A stretch of 64,000 bases of DNA from Rhodanobacteraceae bacterium ZG21-1 (GTDB lineage Bacteria > Pseudomonadota > Gammaproteobacteria > Xanthomonadales > Rhodanobacteraceae), in assembly GCA_021390615.1 (NCBI GenBank), contig JAJEJU010000025.1, positions 1,054,001 through 1,118,000 of the forward strand, given 5' to 3'. This document shows, piece after piece, positions 18,625-28,393 of the stretch (position 1 is its first letter; each line of letters begins with the position of its first letter). The notes below the pieces were generated by a model that was not told where the DNA came from, did no database searches, and was given only the letters and a program-made list of their open reading frames with translations. Both the position numbers and the translations under genes were made by a program.

Positions 18625-20727
18625 TCAGGCCAGCCCGCACAGGACCAGCAGCATGTCGATCAGCTTGATGCCGAGGAAGGGCACGATCACGCCACCGAGG
18701 CCGTAGACCAGCAGGTTGCGGCGCAGCAGCGCGCCCGCGCCCAGCGCGCGGTACTTCACGCCCTTCAGCGCCAGCGGAATCAGGAAGATGATGATCAGCG
18801 CGTTGAAGATCACCGCCGACAGGATCGCGCTGCGCGAGGTGGCCAGGTGCATCACATTCAGCGTGTTCAGCGCCGGATAGGTGGTGGCGAACGCCGCCGG
18901 GATGATCGCGAAGTATTTGGCGATGTCGTTGGCGATCGAGAAGGTGGTCAGCGAACCGCGGGTGATCAGCATCTGCTTGCCGATCTCGACCACCTCGATC
19001 AGCTTGGTCGGGTTGGAATCCAGGTCGACCATGTTGCCGGCTTCCTTGGCCGCCTGGGTGCCGGTGTTCATCGCCACCGCCACGTCGGCCTGGGCCAGCG
19101 CCGGCGCGTCGTTGGTGCCGTCGCCGCACATCGCCACCAGCCGGCCTTCGGCCTGGATGTCGCGGATCAGCTTCAGCTTGGCCTCGGGGGTGGCCTCGGC
19201 GAGGAAGTCGTCGACTCCGGCCTCGGCGGCGATCGCCGCGGCGGTGAGCGGGTTGTCGCCGGTGATCATCATGGTCTTGATGCCCATCCGGCGCATCTCG
19301 GCGAAGCGCTCGCGGATGCCGCCCTTGACGATGTCCTTCAGCTCGATCACGCCCAGCGCGGTGCTGCCCTCGGTGACGATCAGCGGGGTGGCGCCGCGGC
19401 GCGCCACTTCCTCGGCCATGCGCCGCACCAGCGGCGGCATGTGGCTGCCGGCGGCGTCCAGGTATTTCTCCACCGCGTCCAGCGCGCCCTTGCGGATGCT
19501 GCGGCCGGCCAGGTCCACGCCGCTCATGCGGGTCTGCGCGGTGAACGGCACGAACTGCGCCTCGCTGGCTTCGAGCTGGCGCTCGCGCAGGCCGAACTTC
19601 TCCTTGGCCAGCACTACGATGCTGCGGCCTTCCGGCGTTTCGTCGGCCAGCGAAGCGAGCTGGGCGGCGTCGGCCAGGATGCTTTCCTCGATGCCCGGCG
19701 CCGGCAGGAAGGCCACTGCCTGGCGATTGCCCAGGGTGATCGTGCCGGTCTTGTCCAGCAGCAGCACGTCGACGTCGCCGGCGGCTTCGACCGCGCGGCC
19801 GGAGGTGGCGATCACGTTGGCGCGGATCATGCGGTCCATGCCGGCGATGCCGATCGCCGAGAGCAGCGCGCCGATGGTGGTCGGGATCAGGCATACCAGC
19901 AGGGCCACCAGCACGGTGAGGCTGATCGGCTCGCCCTTGCCCGCAGCCTGCACGCTGTAGATCGAATACGGCAGCAGGGTGGCGCAGGCGAGCAGGAAGA
20001 TCAGGGTGAACTTGGCCAGCAGGATAGTCAGCGCGATCTCGTTCGGGGTCTTGCGCCGCGCGGCGCCCTCGACCATCGCGATCATGCGGTCCAGGAAGCT
20101 CTCGCCCGGATTGCTGGTGATGCGCACCACCAGCCAGTCGGACAGCACGCGGGTGCCGCCGGTGACCGCGCTGCGGTCGCCGCCGGATTCGCGGATCACC
20201 GGCGCGGACTCGCCGGTGATCGCGCTCTCGTCCACGCTGGCCGCACCGACCACCACCTCGCCGTCGCCGGGGATCGGATCGCCCGCCTCGACCAGCACGA
20301 AGTGGCCGTGGCGCAGCTCGTTGGACGGGGTGAAGGTGACCGCCGCCTGGCGATCGGCCGCGGCCAGCTTCTTGGCCACCACATCCTTGCGCGAGCTGCG
20401 CAGCGAGGCGGCCTGCGCCTTGCCGCGGCCCTCGGCCAGCGCCTCGGCGAAGTTGGCGAACAGCAGGGTGAACCACAGCCACAGGCTGACCCAGAAGATG
20501 AAGCCGGCCGGCGCCTCGCCGTGGCCGCCGTGAGCCTGCGCCCACCAGGCCTGGCCCCACAGCAGGGTGGTGAGGATGCTGCATACCAGCACCACGAACA
20601 TCACCGGGTTGCGGAACTGCAGCCGCGGCGACAGCTTGCGGAAGGCGTCGGCGAAGGCATTGAGCAGCAGCGCGCGATCGAAATTGCCGACCGCACCGGC
20701 GCGGGCTGCTTGGGTTTGCGAAGTCAT
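18625..20727 (-). CDS. kdpB: KdpB, catalytic P-type ATPase subunit
   Basis: 700 aa. Motifs in order: actuator loop [15 protein letters not shown], phosphorylation site [13 protein letters not shown], nucleotide-binding region with [15 protein letters not shown], hinge [20 protein letters not shown] and the kdp-specific [20 protein letters not shown]. Seven transmembrane helices expected. It hydrolyses ATP and drives K+ translocated through KdpA. Starts 24 nt after kdpA ends. Confidence 0.98.
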   Translation of the reverse strand: MTSQTQAARAGAVGNFDRALLLNAFADAFRKLSPRLQFRNPVMFVVLVCSILTTLLWGQAWWAQAHGGHGEAPAGFIFWVSLWLWFTLLFANFAEALAEGRGKAQAASLRSSRKDVVAKKLAAADRQAAVTFTPSNELRHGHFVLVEAGDPIPGDGEVVVGAASVDESAITGESAPVIRESGGDRSAVTGGTRVLSDWLVVRITSNPGESFLDRMIAMVEGAARRKTPNEIALTILLAKFTLIFLLACATLLPYSIYSVQAAGKGEPISLTVLVALLVCLIPTTIGALLSAIGIAGMDRMIRANVIATSGRAVEAAGDVDVLLLDKTGTITLGNRQAVAFLPAPGIEESILADAAQLASLADETPEGRSIVVLAKEKFGLRERQLEASEAQFVPFTAQTRMSGVDLAGRSIRKGALDAVEKYLDAAGSHMPPLVRRMAEEVARRGATPLIVTEGSTALGVIELKDIVKGGIRERFAEMRRMGIKTMMITGDNPLTAAAIAAEAGVDDFLAEATPEAKLKLIRDIQAEGRLVAMCGDGTNDAPALAQADVAVAMNTGTQAAKEAGNMVDLDSNPTKLIEVVEIGKQMLITRGSLTTFSIANDIAKYFAIIPAAFATTYPALNTLNVMHLATSRSAILSAVIFNALIIIFLIPLALKGVKYRALGAGALLRRNLLVYGLGGVIVPFLGIKLIDMLLVLCGLA

Positions 20728-20750
20728 GTCGATGTCCTTGGAAATCGATA

Positions 20751-22553
20751 TCAGTGCGAAGACATCAGGTATTCGGCGATCGGGCCCAGCGCCAGCGCGG
20801 GCAGGAAGGTCAGCGCGCCCACCACGATCACCACGCAGGCCAGCAGCACCACGAACAGCGGGGTGTGCGTGGGCAAGGTGCCAGCCGACACCGGCACCTG
20901 CTTCTTCGAGGCCAGCGAACCGGCCAGGGCCAGCATGGCGATGGCCAGCGGGAAGCGCGCGAGGAACATGCAGATGCCGAGCAGCACGTTCCAGAACGGG
21001 GTGTTCGCCGAGAGTCCGCCGAAGGCGCTGCCGTTGTTATTCGAGGCCGAGCTGACCGCGTACAGGATCTCGCTGAAGCCGTGCACGCCGGGGTTGGCGA
21101 TGCCGGCCACGCCGGCCGGCGCCAGCACCGCCACCGCGGTGCAGATCACCACCAGGGCGCAGGGCAGCAGCACCGCGAGGCTGGCCATCTTCATCTCATA
21201 GGCCTCGACCTTCTTGCCGAGGTACTCCGGCGTGCGCCCCACCATCAGGCCGGCAATGAACACGGCCACCACCGCGAAGGCCAGCATGCCGTACAGGCCC
21301 GAGCCGACGCCGCCGAAGATCACCTCGCCGAGCTGCATCAGCCACATCGGCACCAGGCCGCCGAGCGGGGTCAGCGAATCGTGCATCGCGTTCACCGCGC
21401 CGCAGGAGGCTGCCGTGGTGATCGCCGCGAACAGGCCGCTGGAAGCGATGCCGAAGCGGGTTTCCTTGCCTTCCATGTTGCCGCCGGCCTGCATGGCGCT
21501 GGCCTGCGCATCGATGGCCAGGCCGTGCAGGGCCGGGTTGCCGGCCTGCTCGGCGGCGATCACGCCGATGGTCAGCGGCACGAAGATCACCAGCATGGTG
21601 GCGAGCAGCGCCCAGCCCTGCCGCTTGTCGCCGACCATCTTGCCGAAGGTGTAGCAGAGCCCGCCCGGGATCAGGAAGATCGCCAGCATCTCCAGGAAAT
21701 TGGCCAAGGGCGTGGGGTTCTCGTAGGGGTGCGCCGAGTTGGCGTTGAAGAAGCCGCCGCCATTGGTGCCCAGCATCTTGATCGCGATCTGCGAGGCCGC
21801 CGGCCCCATCGGCAGGGTCTGCGTGGTGAGCTGCGCGGGCTTGGTCTGCGGATTGCCGGCGGCGTCCTTGAGCGGATTGCCAGCCGCGTCGGTCACCGGC
21901 TGGTCATAGCTGCTGACCTGCACCACCGGCACGTCCACGTAGGCCTTGAAGTTCTGCACCACACCCTGCGAGGCCAGCAGCAGGGCCAGCACGAAGGAGA
22001 ACGGCACCAGCAGGTACAGCGTGCTGCGGGTCAGGTCCACCCAGAAGTTGCCGATGCTGGCCATGCTGCGCCGGCTGAAGCCGCGCGCCACCGCGACCAG
22101 CACCGCGATGCCGGTGGCCGCCGACAGGAAGTTCTGCACCGCCAGGCCCAGCATCTGGGTCAGGTAGCTCATCGTCGATTCGCCGCTGTAGCCCTGCCAG
22201 TTGGTGTTGGTGGCGAAGCTGATGGCGGTGTTCATCGCCGAGTCGGGGCTGACCGCGGGGAAATGCTGCGGGTTCAGCGGCAGCCACTGCTGCAGGCGCT
22301 GCAGCGCATACACCACCAGCAGGCCGAGCACGTTGAACAGCAGCATGGCCAGGGCGTAGCGCTTCCAGCCCATCTCCTCGTCGGCGCGCACGCCGCTGAG
22401 GCGATAGAGCAGGCGCTCCACCCCGGCGCCGAAGCGGGTGACCCGGTTGGGCGTCTCGGCGAACACCGCCGCCATGTAGGCGCCGACCGGCTTGATCAGC
22501 AGCAGCAGCACGGCCAGGTAGACGCCGAGCTGGAGAAAGTCGTTACCGGTCAT
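20751..22553 (-). CDS. kdpA: KdpA, K+-channel-like subunit
   Basis: 600 aa from [20 protein letters not shown] at 22553. Selectivity-filter segments [46 protein letters not shown] and [12 protein letters not shown] are all present, plus the [14 protein letters not shown] loop. It is the potassium-binding pore of the Kdp pump in the inner membrane. Its ATG overlaps the kdpF stop (ATGA). Confidence 0.98.
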   Translation of the reverse strand: MTGNDFLQLGVYLAVLLLLIKPVGAYMAAVFAETPNRVTRFGAGVERLLYRLSGVRADEEMGWKRYALAMLLFNVLGLLVVYALQRLQQWLPLNPQHFPAVSPDSAMNTAISFATNTNWQGYSGESTMSYLTQMLGLAVQNFLSAATGIAVLVAVARGFSRRSMASIGNFWVDLTRSTLYLLVPFSFVLALLLASQGVVQNFKAYVDVPVVQVSSYDQPVTDAAGNPLKDAAGNPQTKPAQLTTQTLPMGPAASQIAIKMLGTNGGGFFNANSAHPYENPTPLANFLEMLAIFLIPGGLCYTFGKMVGDKRQGWALLATMLVIFVPLTIGVIAAEQAGNPALHGLAIDAQASAMQAGGNMEGKETRFGIASSGLFAAITTAASCGAVNAMHDSLTPLGGLVPMWLMQLGEVIFGGVGSGLYGMLAFAVVAVFIAGLMVGRTPEYLGKKVEAYEMKMASLAVLLPCALVVICTAVAVLAPAGVAGIANPGVHGFSEILYAVSSASNNNGSAFGGLSANTPFWNVLLGICMFLARFPLAIAMLALAGSLASKKQVPVSAGTLPTHTPLFVVLLACVVIVVGALTFLPALALGPIAEYLMSSH

Positions 22554-22642
22554 TCGAACCACTCCGGCTTGAGCAAGGCTACGCAGAGGTAGCCAGTGAG
22601 GACCACCGCAAGCACGGCGGCCGGGATGTACAGGAAAGACAT
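22550..22642 (-). CDS. kdpF: KdpF, small Kdp membrane subunit
   Basis: 30 aa: [20 protein letters not shown] followed by [10 protein letters not shown]. One membrane helix and the conserved LxKPExF ending of KdpF, which stabilises the KdpABC complex. The stop TGA overlaps the kdpA start (ATGA), so translation is coupled. Too short for most gene callers. Confidence 0.9.
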   Translation of the reverse strand: MSFLYIPAAVLAVVLTGYLCVALLKPEWFE

Positions 22643-22883
22643 GGCGTGAAGCTCCCGCGACATGGCATCGGTAAAAAGCCGATCGCCCGACAGGCGACGG
22701 CATGGTTCAAGGCGCTGTGCTCGAGGGCCGATCGATCAATGGCGACGGCCGCGTGGTCTTTTGAAGCTCCGTCAGGACGGCCGGAGCCGCACCGCTTCGG
22801 CAGCGGCGCACCGCCGCGTGGCGGCCTCGGCAAGACGATCCGTCGGAGCTGACCGGCGCGCCCCCGTCAGGCGCCGATCGGCG

Positions 22884-22976
22884 TTAGGACCGCGGATTGA
22901 GGCGATCGCAGATCAGCACGAAGCCGAGCGCCGCTGCGCACAGCACGAGCAGGAAGAGTAGATAGACGAAATCCAT
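22884..22976 (-). CDS. 30-aa membrane peptide upstream of kdpF
   Basis: MDFVYLLFLLVLCAAALGFV then LICDRLNPRS: one hydrophobic helix with a short polar tail. Similar small peptides annotated as hypothetical occur at the head of kdp operons; I recall the pattern M-D-F/W-x-Y-L-L with a C-terminal CxRL. It lies 241 nt upstream of kdpF on the same strand. It may be a further Kdp-associated peptide; its expression is not shown. Confidence 0.55.
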   Translation of the reverse strand: MDFVYLLFLLVLCAAALGFVLICDRLNPRS

Positions 22977-23077
22977 GCGGACGACCCGTTGAAACGATGT
23001 CGACACTGTAGGAATCGCGGCATAAGAAAGGGGTAGCGATTCGGCCCCGCCGCGTATAGAACGCGTAAATTTTGCGG

Positions 23078-23141
23078 GCGCTCAGCCCGGCCGCTCAGCC
23101 GGCCCGCTCAAACAGCCAGCTCAAACGGCCCGCTCAAACGG
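23078..23141. repeat. Short degenerate tandem repeat
   Basis: About five ~13-bp units of the form CCCGCTCAAACGG, the last two the most alike, between the DedA-rhodanese stop and the kdp leader. Meaning unknown; possibly slippage. Confidence 0.5.
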
Positions 23142-23163
23142 CATGGTGCAGTGGCGCGACCGG

Positions 23164-24105
23164 CTAAGGTGCCAGCGGCTGCACGGCATAGCCAGCATCC
23201 GCCCAGGCCTCCAGCCCGCCCAGCAGCGGCCGCACGCGGCGATAGCCCAGCCGCATCAGCACGCTCGCCGCCATCGCGGCGGACACCTCGTTGGGGCAGC
23301 TGCAGTAGATCACCAGCTCGCGCTCCGGCGGCACCTCGCGCAGGGCCTCGCCGACGCCGGCCAGGTCGGCCAGCACGGCACCCGGGATGCTGCGCGCGTC
23401 CAGCTGGCGCGCCGCCGCCGAACGCACGTCGACCACCAGCGGCGCCTGGCCGTCTTCGATCATTCGGTACAGCTCGTCGACGCCGATCCGCGCCATGCGC
23501 AGCGAATGCAGCAGGCGCTGGCGCTGCCACCACTTGATGGCGATGTAGAGCGCCAACAGGACCAGCAGCAGTTCCAGTGTCAAAGTGCCGGCGCGGGCCA
23601 GGCCGGCCAGCACATGATCGATCTGCGCGGCGAAGGCATAGCCGAGCGCGATCATCAGGCCGGCCCACAGCAGCGAACCCAGCGCATCGAGCAACAGAAA
23701 ACTGCGCAGGCGCAGGCCCATCGCACCGACCAGCGGCGGCGCCACAGTGGACAGGCCGGGCACGAACTTCGCCACCAGCAGCACCTGGCCGCCCCAGCGC
23801 TGGTAGCGCAGCTCCGATTGCTTGACGCAGCTGTCCGGCGACAGCGAGATACGGCAGATCGTGCGCATCACCCGGCCGCCGTAGCGGCGCCCGGCGACAT
23901 ACCAGGCCCAGTCGCTGAGCAGGCAGGCCAGCACCGCCGCCGCCACCACCCCGGCCGCCGACAGCTGGCCGTTCGCGGCCAGCGCCCCGGCCACCACCAG
24001 GGTGGGCAGCGCAGGCACCGGCACGCCGGCCTGTTCCACCAGCACGTTGAGGAAGACCAGCAGCAGGCCGTATTGCGCGAGCAGGGCGATCAGTTGGTGT
24101 GCCAT
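23164..24105 (-). CDS. DedA-family membrane protein fused to rhodanese domain
   Basis: 313 aa from MAHQLIALLAQYGLLLVFLN at 24105. Residues ~1-200 form the DedA/SNARE-associated (VTT) domain: EQAGVPVPALPTLVVAGALA, SDWAWYVAGRRYGG, and FVPGLSTVAPPLVGAMG with the typical F-x-P-G-x-R/S loop. Residues ~215-312 are a rhodanese module with LVVDVRSAAARQLDA and active loop ELVIYCSCPNEVS holding the Cys nucleophile. DedA proteins move lipids such as undecaprenyl phosphate; the rhodanese half may handle sulfane sulfur. The fusion is seen in other Gram-negatives. Monocistronic here. Confidence 0.88.
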   Translation of the reverse strand: MAHQLIALLAQYGLLLVFLNVLVEQAGVPVPALPTLVVAGALAANGQLSAAGVVAAAVLACLLSDWAWYVAGRRYGGRVMRTICRISLSPDSCVKQSELRYQRWGGQVLLVAKFVPGLSTVAPPLVGAMGLRLRSFLLLDALGSLLWAGLMIALGYAFAAQIDHVLAGLARAGTLTLELLLVLLALYIAIKWWQRQRLLHSLRMARIGVDELYRMIEDGQAPLVVDVRSAAARQLDARSIPGAVLADLAGVGEALREVPPERELVIYCSCPNEVSAAMAASVLMRLGYRRVRPLLGGLEAWADAGYAVQPLAP

Positions 24106-24525
24106 CGGACGCGGTCCAGGAAGATGGCCGGCGCGGCGCGCCGTTGCGGCGATGATTGAGGCATCGCGGCGCGATTGCAAACGCCACGGCACCCGCAAGG
24201 CCAGCAGCCAGGCCGGACGCCGACCTGACGCACCTGCGCCCCCACGTTGCCGCCCCTCGCCGGAAGATGGCCCGTCGATCGGCACGCGACGGCGCTCAGG
24301 GCCTTGGACCATCCTTCCAGGGCCGCGAGCGCAGGCACGGCTAGCCGCGGGCGCCGCACCGAACGCCCCCACGCCGTCACGCCGTGAAGCCGCCGCGTGC
24401 CGGCCCGCCGACGATCTTGCGCCGACCCGCGCATCCTGGGTCCGCACGCTCACGATATCCATGGCCAGCCGCCGGAACGGCACAGGCAGGCTTTATAATC
24501 TCCCGACCTCGATGCCGCGAATCCC
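24106..24525. other. Gap between divergent DedA-rhodanese gene and ispB
   Basis: No gene pattern convinces on either strand; open frames here are extensions of the neighbouring genes. The only site noted is a consensus -10 (24494-24499) before ispB. Confidence 0.5.
24494..24499 (+). promoter_or_regulatory. Candidate -10 box of ispB
   Basis: TATAAT in otherwise GC-rich sequence, 27 nt before the ispB ATG. No good -35 hexamer is visible 16-18 bp upstream. Confidence 0.45.
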
Positions 24526-25527
24526 ATGAACCTGATGCCCGCCGACGCCTCCCGCCCTGCCGACTTCGCCGCCGTGCGCGAGTTGGCCGCGCCCGCCATG
24601 CAGCGCGTCGACGCGCTGATCCGCCAGCGGCTGTCCTCCGATGTGGTGCTGATCAACCAGATCGCCGAGCACATCATCGCCGGCGGCGGCAAGCGTCTGC
24701 GCCCGATGCTGCACGTGCTGGCCGCCGGCGCCGCCGGCTACCGCGGCGAGCAGCACACCAAGCTGGCCGCGATCATCGAGTTCATCCACACCTCCACCCT
24801 GCTGCACGACGACGTGGTCGACGAGTCCGACCTGCGCCGCGGCCGCAAGACCGCAAACGCGCTGTGGGGCAACGCGGCCAGCGTGCTGGTCGGCGACTTC
24901 CTTTATTCGCGCTCGTTCCAGCTGATGGTCGAGCTGGACGACATGCGCATCATGCGCATCCTCGCCGACACCACCAACACCATCGCCGAGGGCGAGGTGC
25001 TGCAGCTGCTCAACATCGGCAACGCCGACGTCGACGAAGCCGCCTACCTGGCGGTGATCGAACGCAAGACGGCAGTGCTGTTCGCCGCCGCCACCGAGCT
25101 GGGCGGCCTGCTCGGCGGCCTGCCGGAAGCGCAGGTCAAGGCGCTGCGCCGCTACGGCATGGAGCTGGGCTACGCCTTCCAGATCGCCGACGACCTGCTC
25201 GACTACGTGTCCGACGCCGACACCCTGGGCAAGAACATCGGCGATGACCTGGCCGAGGGCAAGCCCACCCTGCCGCTGATCTATGCGCTGCAGCAGGCCG
25301 ACGCCGCGCAGGCGCAGTCGCTGCGCCACGCCATCGAGCACGGCGGGCTGGATTCGCTCGACCGCATCATCGCCGCGATCCGCGATTCCGGCGCGCTCGA
25401 GCGCACCCAGCAGCGCGCCGAGTCGCATGCCGCCGCCGCGCGCGAGGCGCTGGGTACGCTGGCCGATTCGCCTTATCGCGACGCGCTGGCCGCGCTGGCC
25501 GACTACTCGGTGCAGCGAACTTTCTAG
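24526..25527 (+). CDS. ispB: Octaprenyl (polyprenyl) diphosphate synthase
   Basis: 333 aa, all-trans prenyltransferase. First Asp-rich motif LLHDDVVDESDLRRG, second QIADDLLDYVSD; also GGGKRLRPML and GEVLQLLNIGN. It extends FPP with IPP to make the ubiquinone side chain; ring-modifying UbiH-family genes occur 6 kb away. ATG at 24526 follows a TATAAT -10. Confidence 0.95.
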   Translation: MNLMPADASRPADFAAVRELAAPAMQRVDALIRQRLSSDVVLINQIAEHIIAGGGKRLRPMLHVLAAGAAGYRGEQHTKLAAIIEFIHTSTLLHDDVVDESDLRRGRKTANALWGNAASVLVGDFLYSRSFQLMVELDDMRIMRILADTTNTIAEGEVLQLLNIGNADVDEAAYLAVIERKTAVLFAAATELGGLLGGLPEAQVKALRRYGMELGYAFQIADDLLDYVSDADTLGKNIGDDLAEGKPTLPLIYALQQADAAQAQSLRHAIEHGGLDSLDRIIAAIRDSGALERTQQRAESHAAAAREALGTLADSPYRDALAALADYSVQRTF

Positions 25528-25555
25528 GGAATCACCCACCCGCAAGGAGCGCCGC

Positions 25556-26152
25556 ATGTTAGGAAAACTGTTCAAAGCCAAGCCGACGACGCCGGCCCCC
25601 ACCGTGGCCGCCACGGCGAGTATCAATGACCGCGTGCAGCCGATGCACCGCCACGAGCGCTACGAGGATCCGCTGCAGGCGTTCCTGCAGAAGCACGCGC
25701 TGGGCAACGTGGTCGGCGGCGGCACCTTGCTGGGCGAGCTCAAGGAAGTCAGTCAGAGCGACGTGGAGCTCGCGCTGACCTCGGCGGACGAGGCGTCCTG
25801 TGCCGCGATCATCGCCGAGCTGGAACGGCTGGGCGCACCGCGAGGTTCGCGGCTGATCGTGCACGGACAAGCCGACGGCATGCCGTTCGGCCGCAACGAG
25901 GGGCTGGCGGTCTACCTCAACGGCACCGAGCTGTCCGACGAGGTCTATGCCGAGTGTGATGCCAACGAGGTGTACGCCGCATTCAGTCGCCTGCTCGGCG
26001 ACGAAGGCAGCGTGCACAGCTGGTGGCAGGGCCCCAGCGATACCGCCCTGTACATGTACGGGCCTTCGTTTGCGCGCATGCAGGCGCTGCTGCAGGACTT
26101 CATCGCCAGCTACCCGCTATGCCAGCAGGCGCGCCTGGTGCAGATCGCCTGA
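25556..26152 (+). CDS. Protein of unknown function downstream of ispB
   Basis: 198 aa from the ATG at 25556 (GCAAGGAGC upstream). A short basic N-terminal stretch (LGKLFKAKPTT) and flexible Ala/Thr region precede a compact domain with ELKEVSQSDVELALTSADEA, GQADGMPFGRNEGLAVYLNG and ALYMYGPSFARMQALLQDF. No signal peptide or membrane helix. 28 nt after ispB, so probably co-transcribed. I do not recognise the family. Confidence 0.8.
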   Translation: MLGKLFKAKPTTPAPTVAATASINDRVQPMHRHERYEDPLQAFLQKHALGNVVGGGTLLGELKEVSQSDVELALTSADEASCAAIIAELERLGAPRGSRLIVHGQADGMPFGRNEGLAVYLNGTELSDEVYAECDANEVYAAFSRLLGDEGSVHSWWQGPSDTALYMYGPSFARMQALLQDFIASYPLCQQARLVQIA

Positions 26153-26168
26153 GGCTGCATTCCCTCGC

Positions 26169-27377
26169 TCAGGCCTGCTCCTGCAGCACGTAGCGGCGGC
26201 AGTGATCGAGGTAGCCGCGTTCGTGCTCGGCGATCAGGTCGAGCACGCTGGACCATAGCCACGAAGGTGCATCCAGGGTCTTGGAACGGTTGCGGCGCAG
26301 TTCGCGGCGCCAGCTGCGCCGCGTGGCCGCGTCCATCTGGCGGCCGTGCGCATGGCCGACCACCGCAGCCAGGAAGCGCGCCGCCTTCAACGCCTGGCTG
26401 CGGCCGATGTGCTCGATCTCCAGCTTGAGATCCTGCGGCAGCAGTTCGCGCACGAACACCGGGCGCTGCAGCAGGCTGGCCGCGGCCATGCGCTCGCCCA
26501 GCGCCGGCGCCAGGTGCTGGGCGCCCTCCACCACCCGCACGCCCTGGTCGCGCGGCATCCGCGCCTCCGGCGCATGCGGCGCGGCGGCGCGCGTGGCTTC
26601 CTTGATGTCGATCAGGCAAAGGTCGTCGCCGTCGATGGTGCCGCCGTCGACGTCGACCAGCACGGCATAGCGCAGCCGCCCCAGCGAACTGCAGCCTTTG
26701 CGCCAGTACGCGGCGTCGAGCACGCGCACGCGGCCGCCGTCGGCACGGCTGCGCAGGCGCGTCACCAGCTCCGTCACCGTCGGCGTCGCCAGCAGGCCAT
26801 CGATCGCTTCGCGCTCCTCGCGCGCCAGCGGCCAGAAGCGCTTGCCCAGCGGAATGGTCGGATCGGTGTCGTCGATGCGCTCGCGCGCCAGGTGCTTCCA
26901 GGTGCGCCGTAGAGCCTTGCGCATCACCAGGCGCGCCGCGCGGGGCTGTTCCGGCAGCGGCTCCTCGCTCTCGGGGAAGGCGGCCTCGTAGCCTTCCATC
27001 AACGCTTCCAGCATGCGCACCGTGGTGAGGCCCGGCAGGTCCGAGCCGCGCGCCGCGGTGGCCAGCGACAGGCCCAGCCGGATCAGGTCGTGCGCGGGAT
27101 TGCCGATCACCGTCTGGTCCAGATCGCGGATCTGCACGTGGACCTGGCCGTCGCTGTCGGCCAGCGGCCCCAGGTTGCCGAGGTGGCAGTCGCCGCAGAT
27201 CCACACCGCCGGCCCCTGCGGAATCGACCAGCCGTGGCTGGCCTCCAGCCATTGATAGAACTGCACGGTGTTGCCGCGCACGTAGGCGTGGGCGGAGCGC
27301 GCCATCTTGGCGTTCTGCAGCACGCTCAGGCGAGCGGCGCGCTCCTCCACCGGCACGGCGGCCTTGCTGGATTTCAT
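26169..27377 (-). CDS. DUF2252 family protein
   Basis: 402 aa from MKSSKAAVPVEERAARLSVL at 27377 (GGGAG upstream). Diagnostic blocks: KMARSAHAYVRGNTVQFYQW, VWICGDCHLGNLGP, VQIRDLDQTVIGNPAHDLIR and LIDIKEATRAA. The GDCHLGN and DLDQT motifs recall the catalytic and metal-binding segments of protein-kinase-like/phosphotransferase folds, and DUF2252 is considered a kinase-like family, but activity is unproven. Convergent with the preceding orphan. Confidence 0.9.
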   Translation of the reverse strand: MKSSKAAVPVEERAARLSVLQNAKMARSAHAYVRGNTVQFYQWLEASHGWSIPQGPAVWICGDCHLGNLGPLADSDGQVHVQIRDLDQTVIGNPAHDLIRLGLSLATAARGSDLPGLTTVRMLEALMEGYEAAFPESEEPLPEQPRAARLVMRKALRRTWKHLARERIDDTDPTIPLGKRFWPLAREEREAIDGLLATPTVTELVTRLRSRADGGRVRVLDAAYWRKGCSSLGRLRYAVLVDVDGGTIDGDDLCLIDIKEATRAAAPHAPEARMPRDQGVRVVEGAQHLAPALGERMAAASLLQRPVFVRELLPQDLKLEIEHIGRSQALKAARFLAAVVGHAHGRQMDAATRRSWRRELRRNRSKTLDAPSWLWSSVLDLIAEHERGYLDHCRRYVLQEQA

Positions 27378-27458
27378 CGGCACTCCCGGCACGCGTCCAA
27401 ACGGCCGCGGATTCTGCGCAGGCCGGCGTGACGAAGCCGCGAACGGCTCAGCCGGCCG

Positions 27459-28265
27459 CTACGGCTTGCGCGCCGCCGTCGGCTCGAACGACTCGTGCAG
27501 CCAGTCCTCCATCTGCCGGTAGCTGCGCGCGGCGATCTTGCCGTCGTAGCTGCAGCCGGGCGAGTGCTCGTCGACCTCGGTGAAACAGTGCACGGCGTGG
27601 CCGATCACCACGAACTGCCAGTCGGCCGGGCTGCCGCGCATCTCGTCCATGAACTTGTCGGCGTCGGGCATGGTGCCCTTGTCGTCGGCGCCGTTCATCG
27701 CCAGCACGCGCGCCTTGATCTGCTTGGCCAAAGTCGGATCGTCGGTGGCCAGGCCGCCGTGGAAGGACACCACCGCCGCGACATCGGCGCCGCTGCGCGC
27801 CAGGTCCAGCACCGCCGAGCCGCCGAAGCAGAAGCCGATCGCGGCCAGCCGCGCGGGATCGATCGGCGCATGCGCCGCCTGCGCGCGCAGTTGCGCCAGT
27901 GCCTCGGCCACGCGCTTGCGCATCAGCGCGCGATCGCCGTACAGCGGCTTCACCGCCGCCTGCGCCTGGTCCGTGTGGCCAGGCTGCGGATGCACGTCGG
28001 CGCCGTACATGTCGGTCAGCAGGATCACGTAGCGCTGGCCGGCGATCATCTCGGCCTTGCGGATCGCAGCATCGTTCACGCCGTACCAGTTCGGCACCAT
28101 CAGCAGGCCGGGGCGCTTGGCCTGGTTGGCGTCGTCGTAGACCAGCACGCTGTGGAAGCGCGTGCCGTCCAGAGTCCACTCCACCGGCTTGTGCACCATC
28201 TTGGCCTGCGCCGCCGAAGTCAGGCCCAGCAGCGCGGTGGCCAGCAGATATGTCGCGATACGCAT
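27459..28265 (-). CDS. Secreted dienelactone-hydrolase-family protein
   Basis: 268 aa from MRIATYLLATALLGLTSAAQ at 28265; Sec signal peptide ends at AQA. Alpha/beta hydrolase core with nucleophile Cys in AAIGFCFGGSAVLDLA, probable acid in MNGADDKGTM and His in VIGHAVHCFTEVD, the Cys-Asp-His triad of dienelactone hydrolases. Periplasmic location predicted. Substrate unknown; such proteins cleave lactones or esters. Confidence 0.85.
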   Translation of the reverse strand: MRIATYLLATALLGLTSAAQAKMVHKPVEWTLDGTRFHSVLVYDDANQAKRPGLLMVPNWYGVNDAAIRKAEMIAGQRYVILLTDMYGADVHPQPGHTDQAQAAVKPLYGDRALMRKRVAEALAQLRAQAAHAPIDPARLAAIGFCFGGSAVLDLARSGADVAAVVSFHGGLATDDPTLAKQIKARVLAMNGADDKGTMPDADKFMDEMRGSPADWQFVVIGHAVHCFTEVDEHSPGCSYDGKIAARSYRQMEDWLHESFEPTAARKP

Positions 28266-28393
28266 CGCTCTCTCCCAAGGTTCGAGCGGGGCCCGCTCGT
28301 CGCCGCGCATGCTGCGCGCCGCAGCCGCTACGTTCAAGCCTTGGCGTGGCGATCCGCGCAGCCTGTGCGCCGGACTTTCCTCGGAGTGTGACG

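Noticed and set aside
18847-22592. Long plus-strand frames opposite kdpB and kdpA
   Set aside because: Antisense shadows with low-complexity His/Gln/Gly composition; real motifs are on the minus strand.
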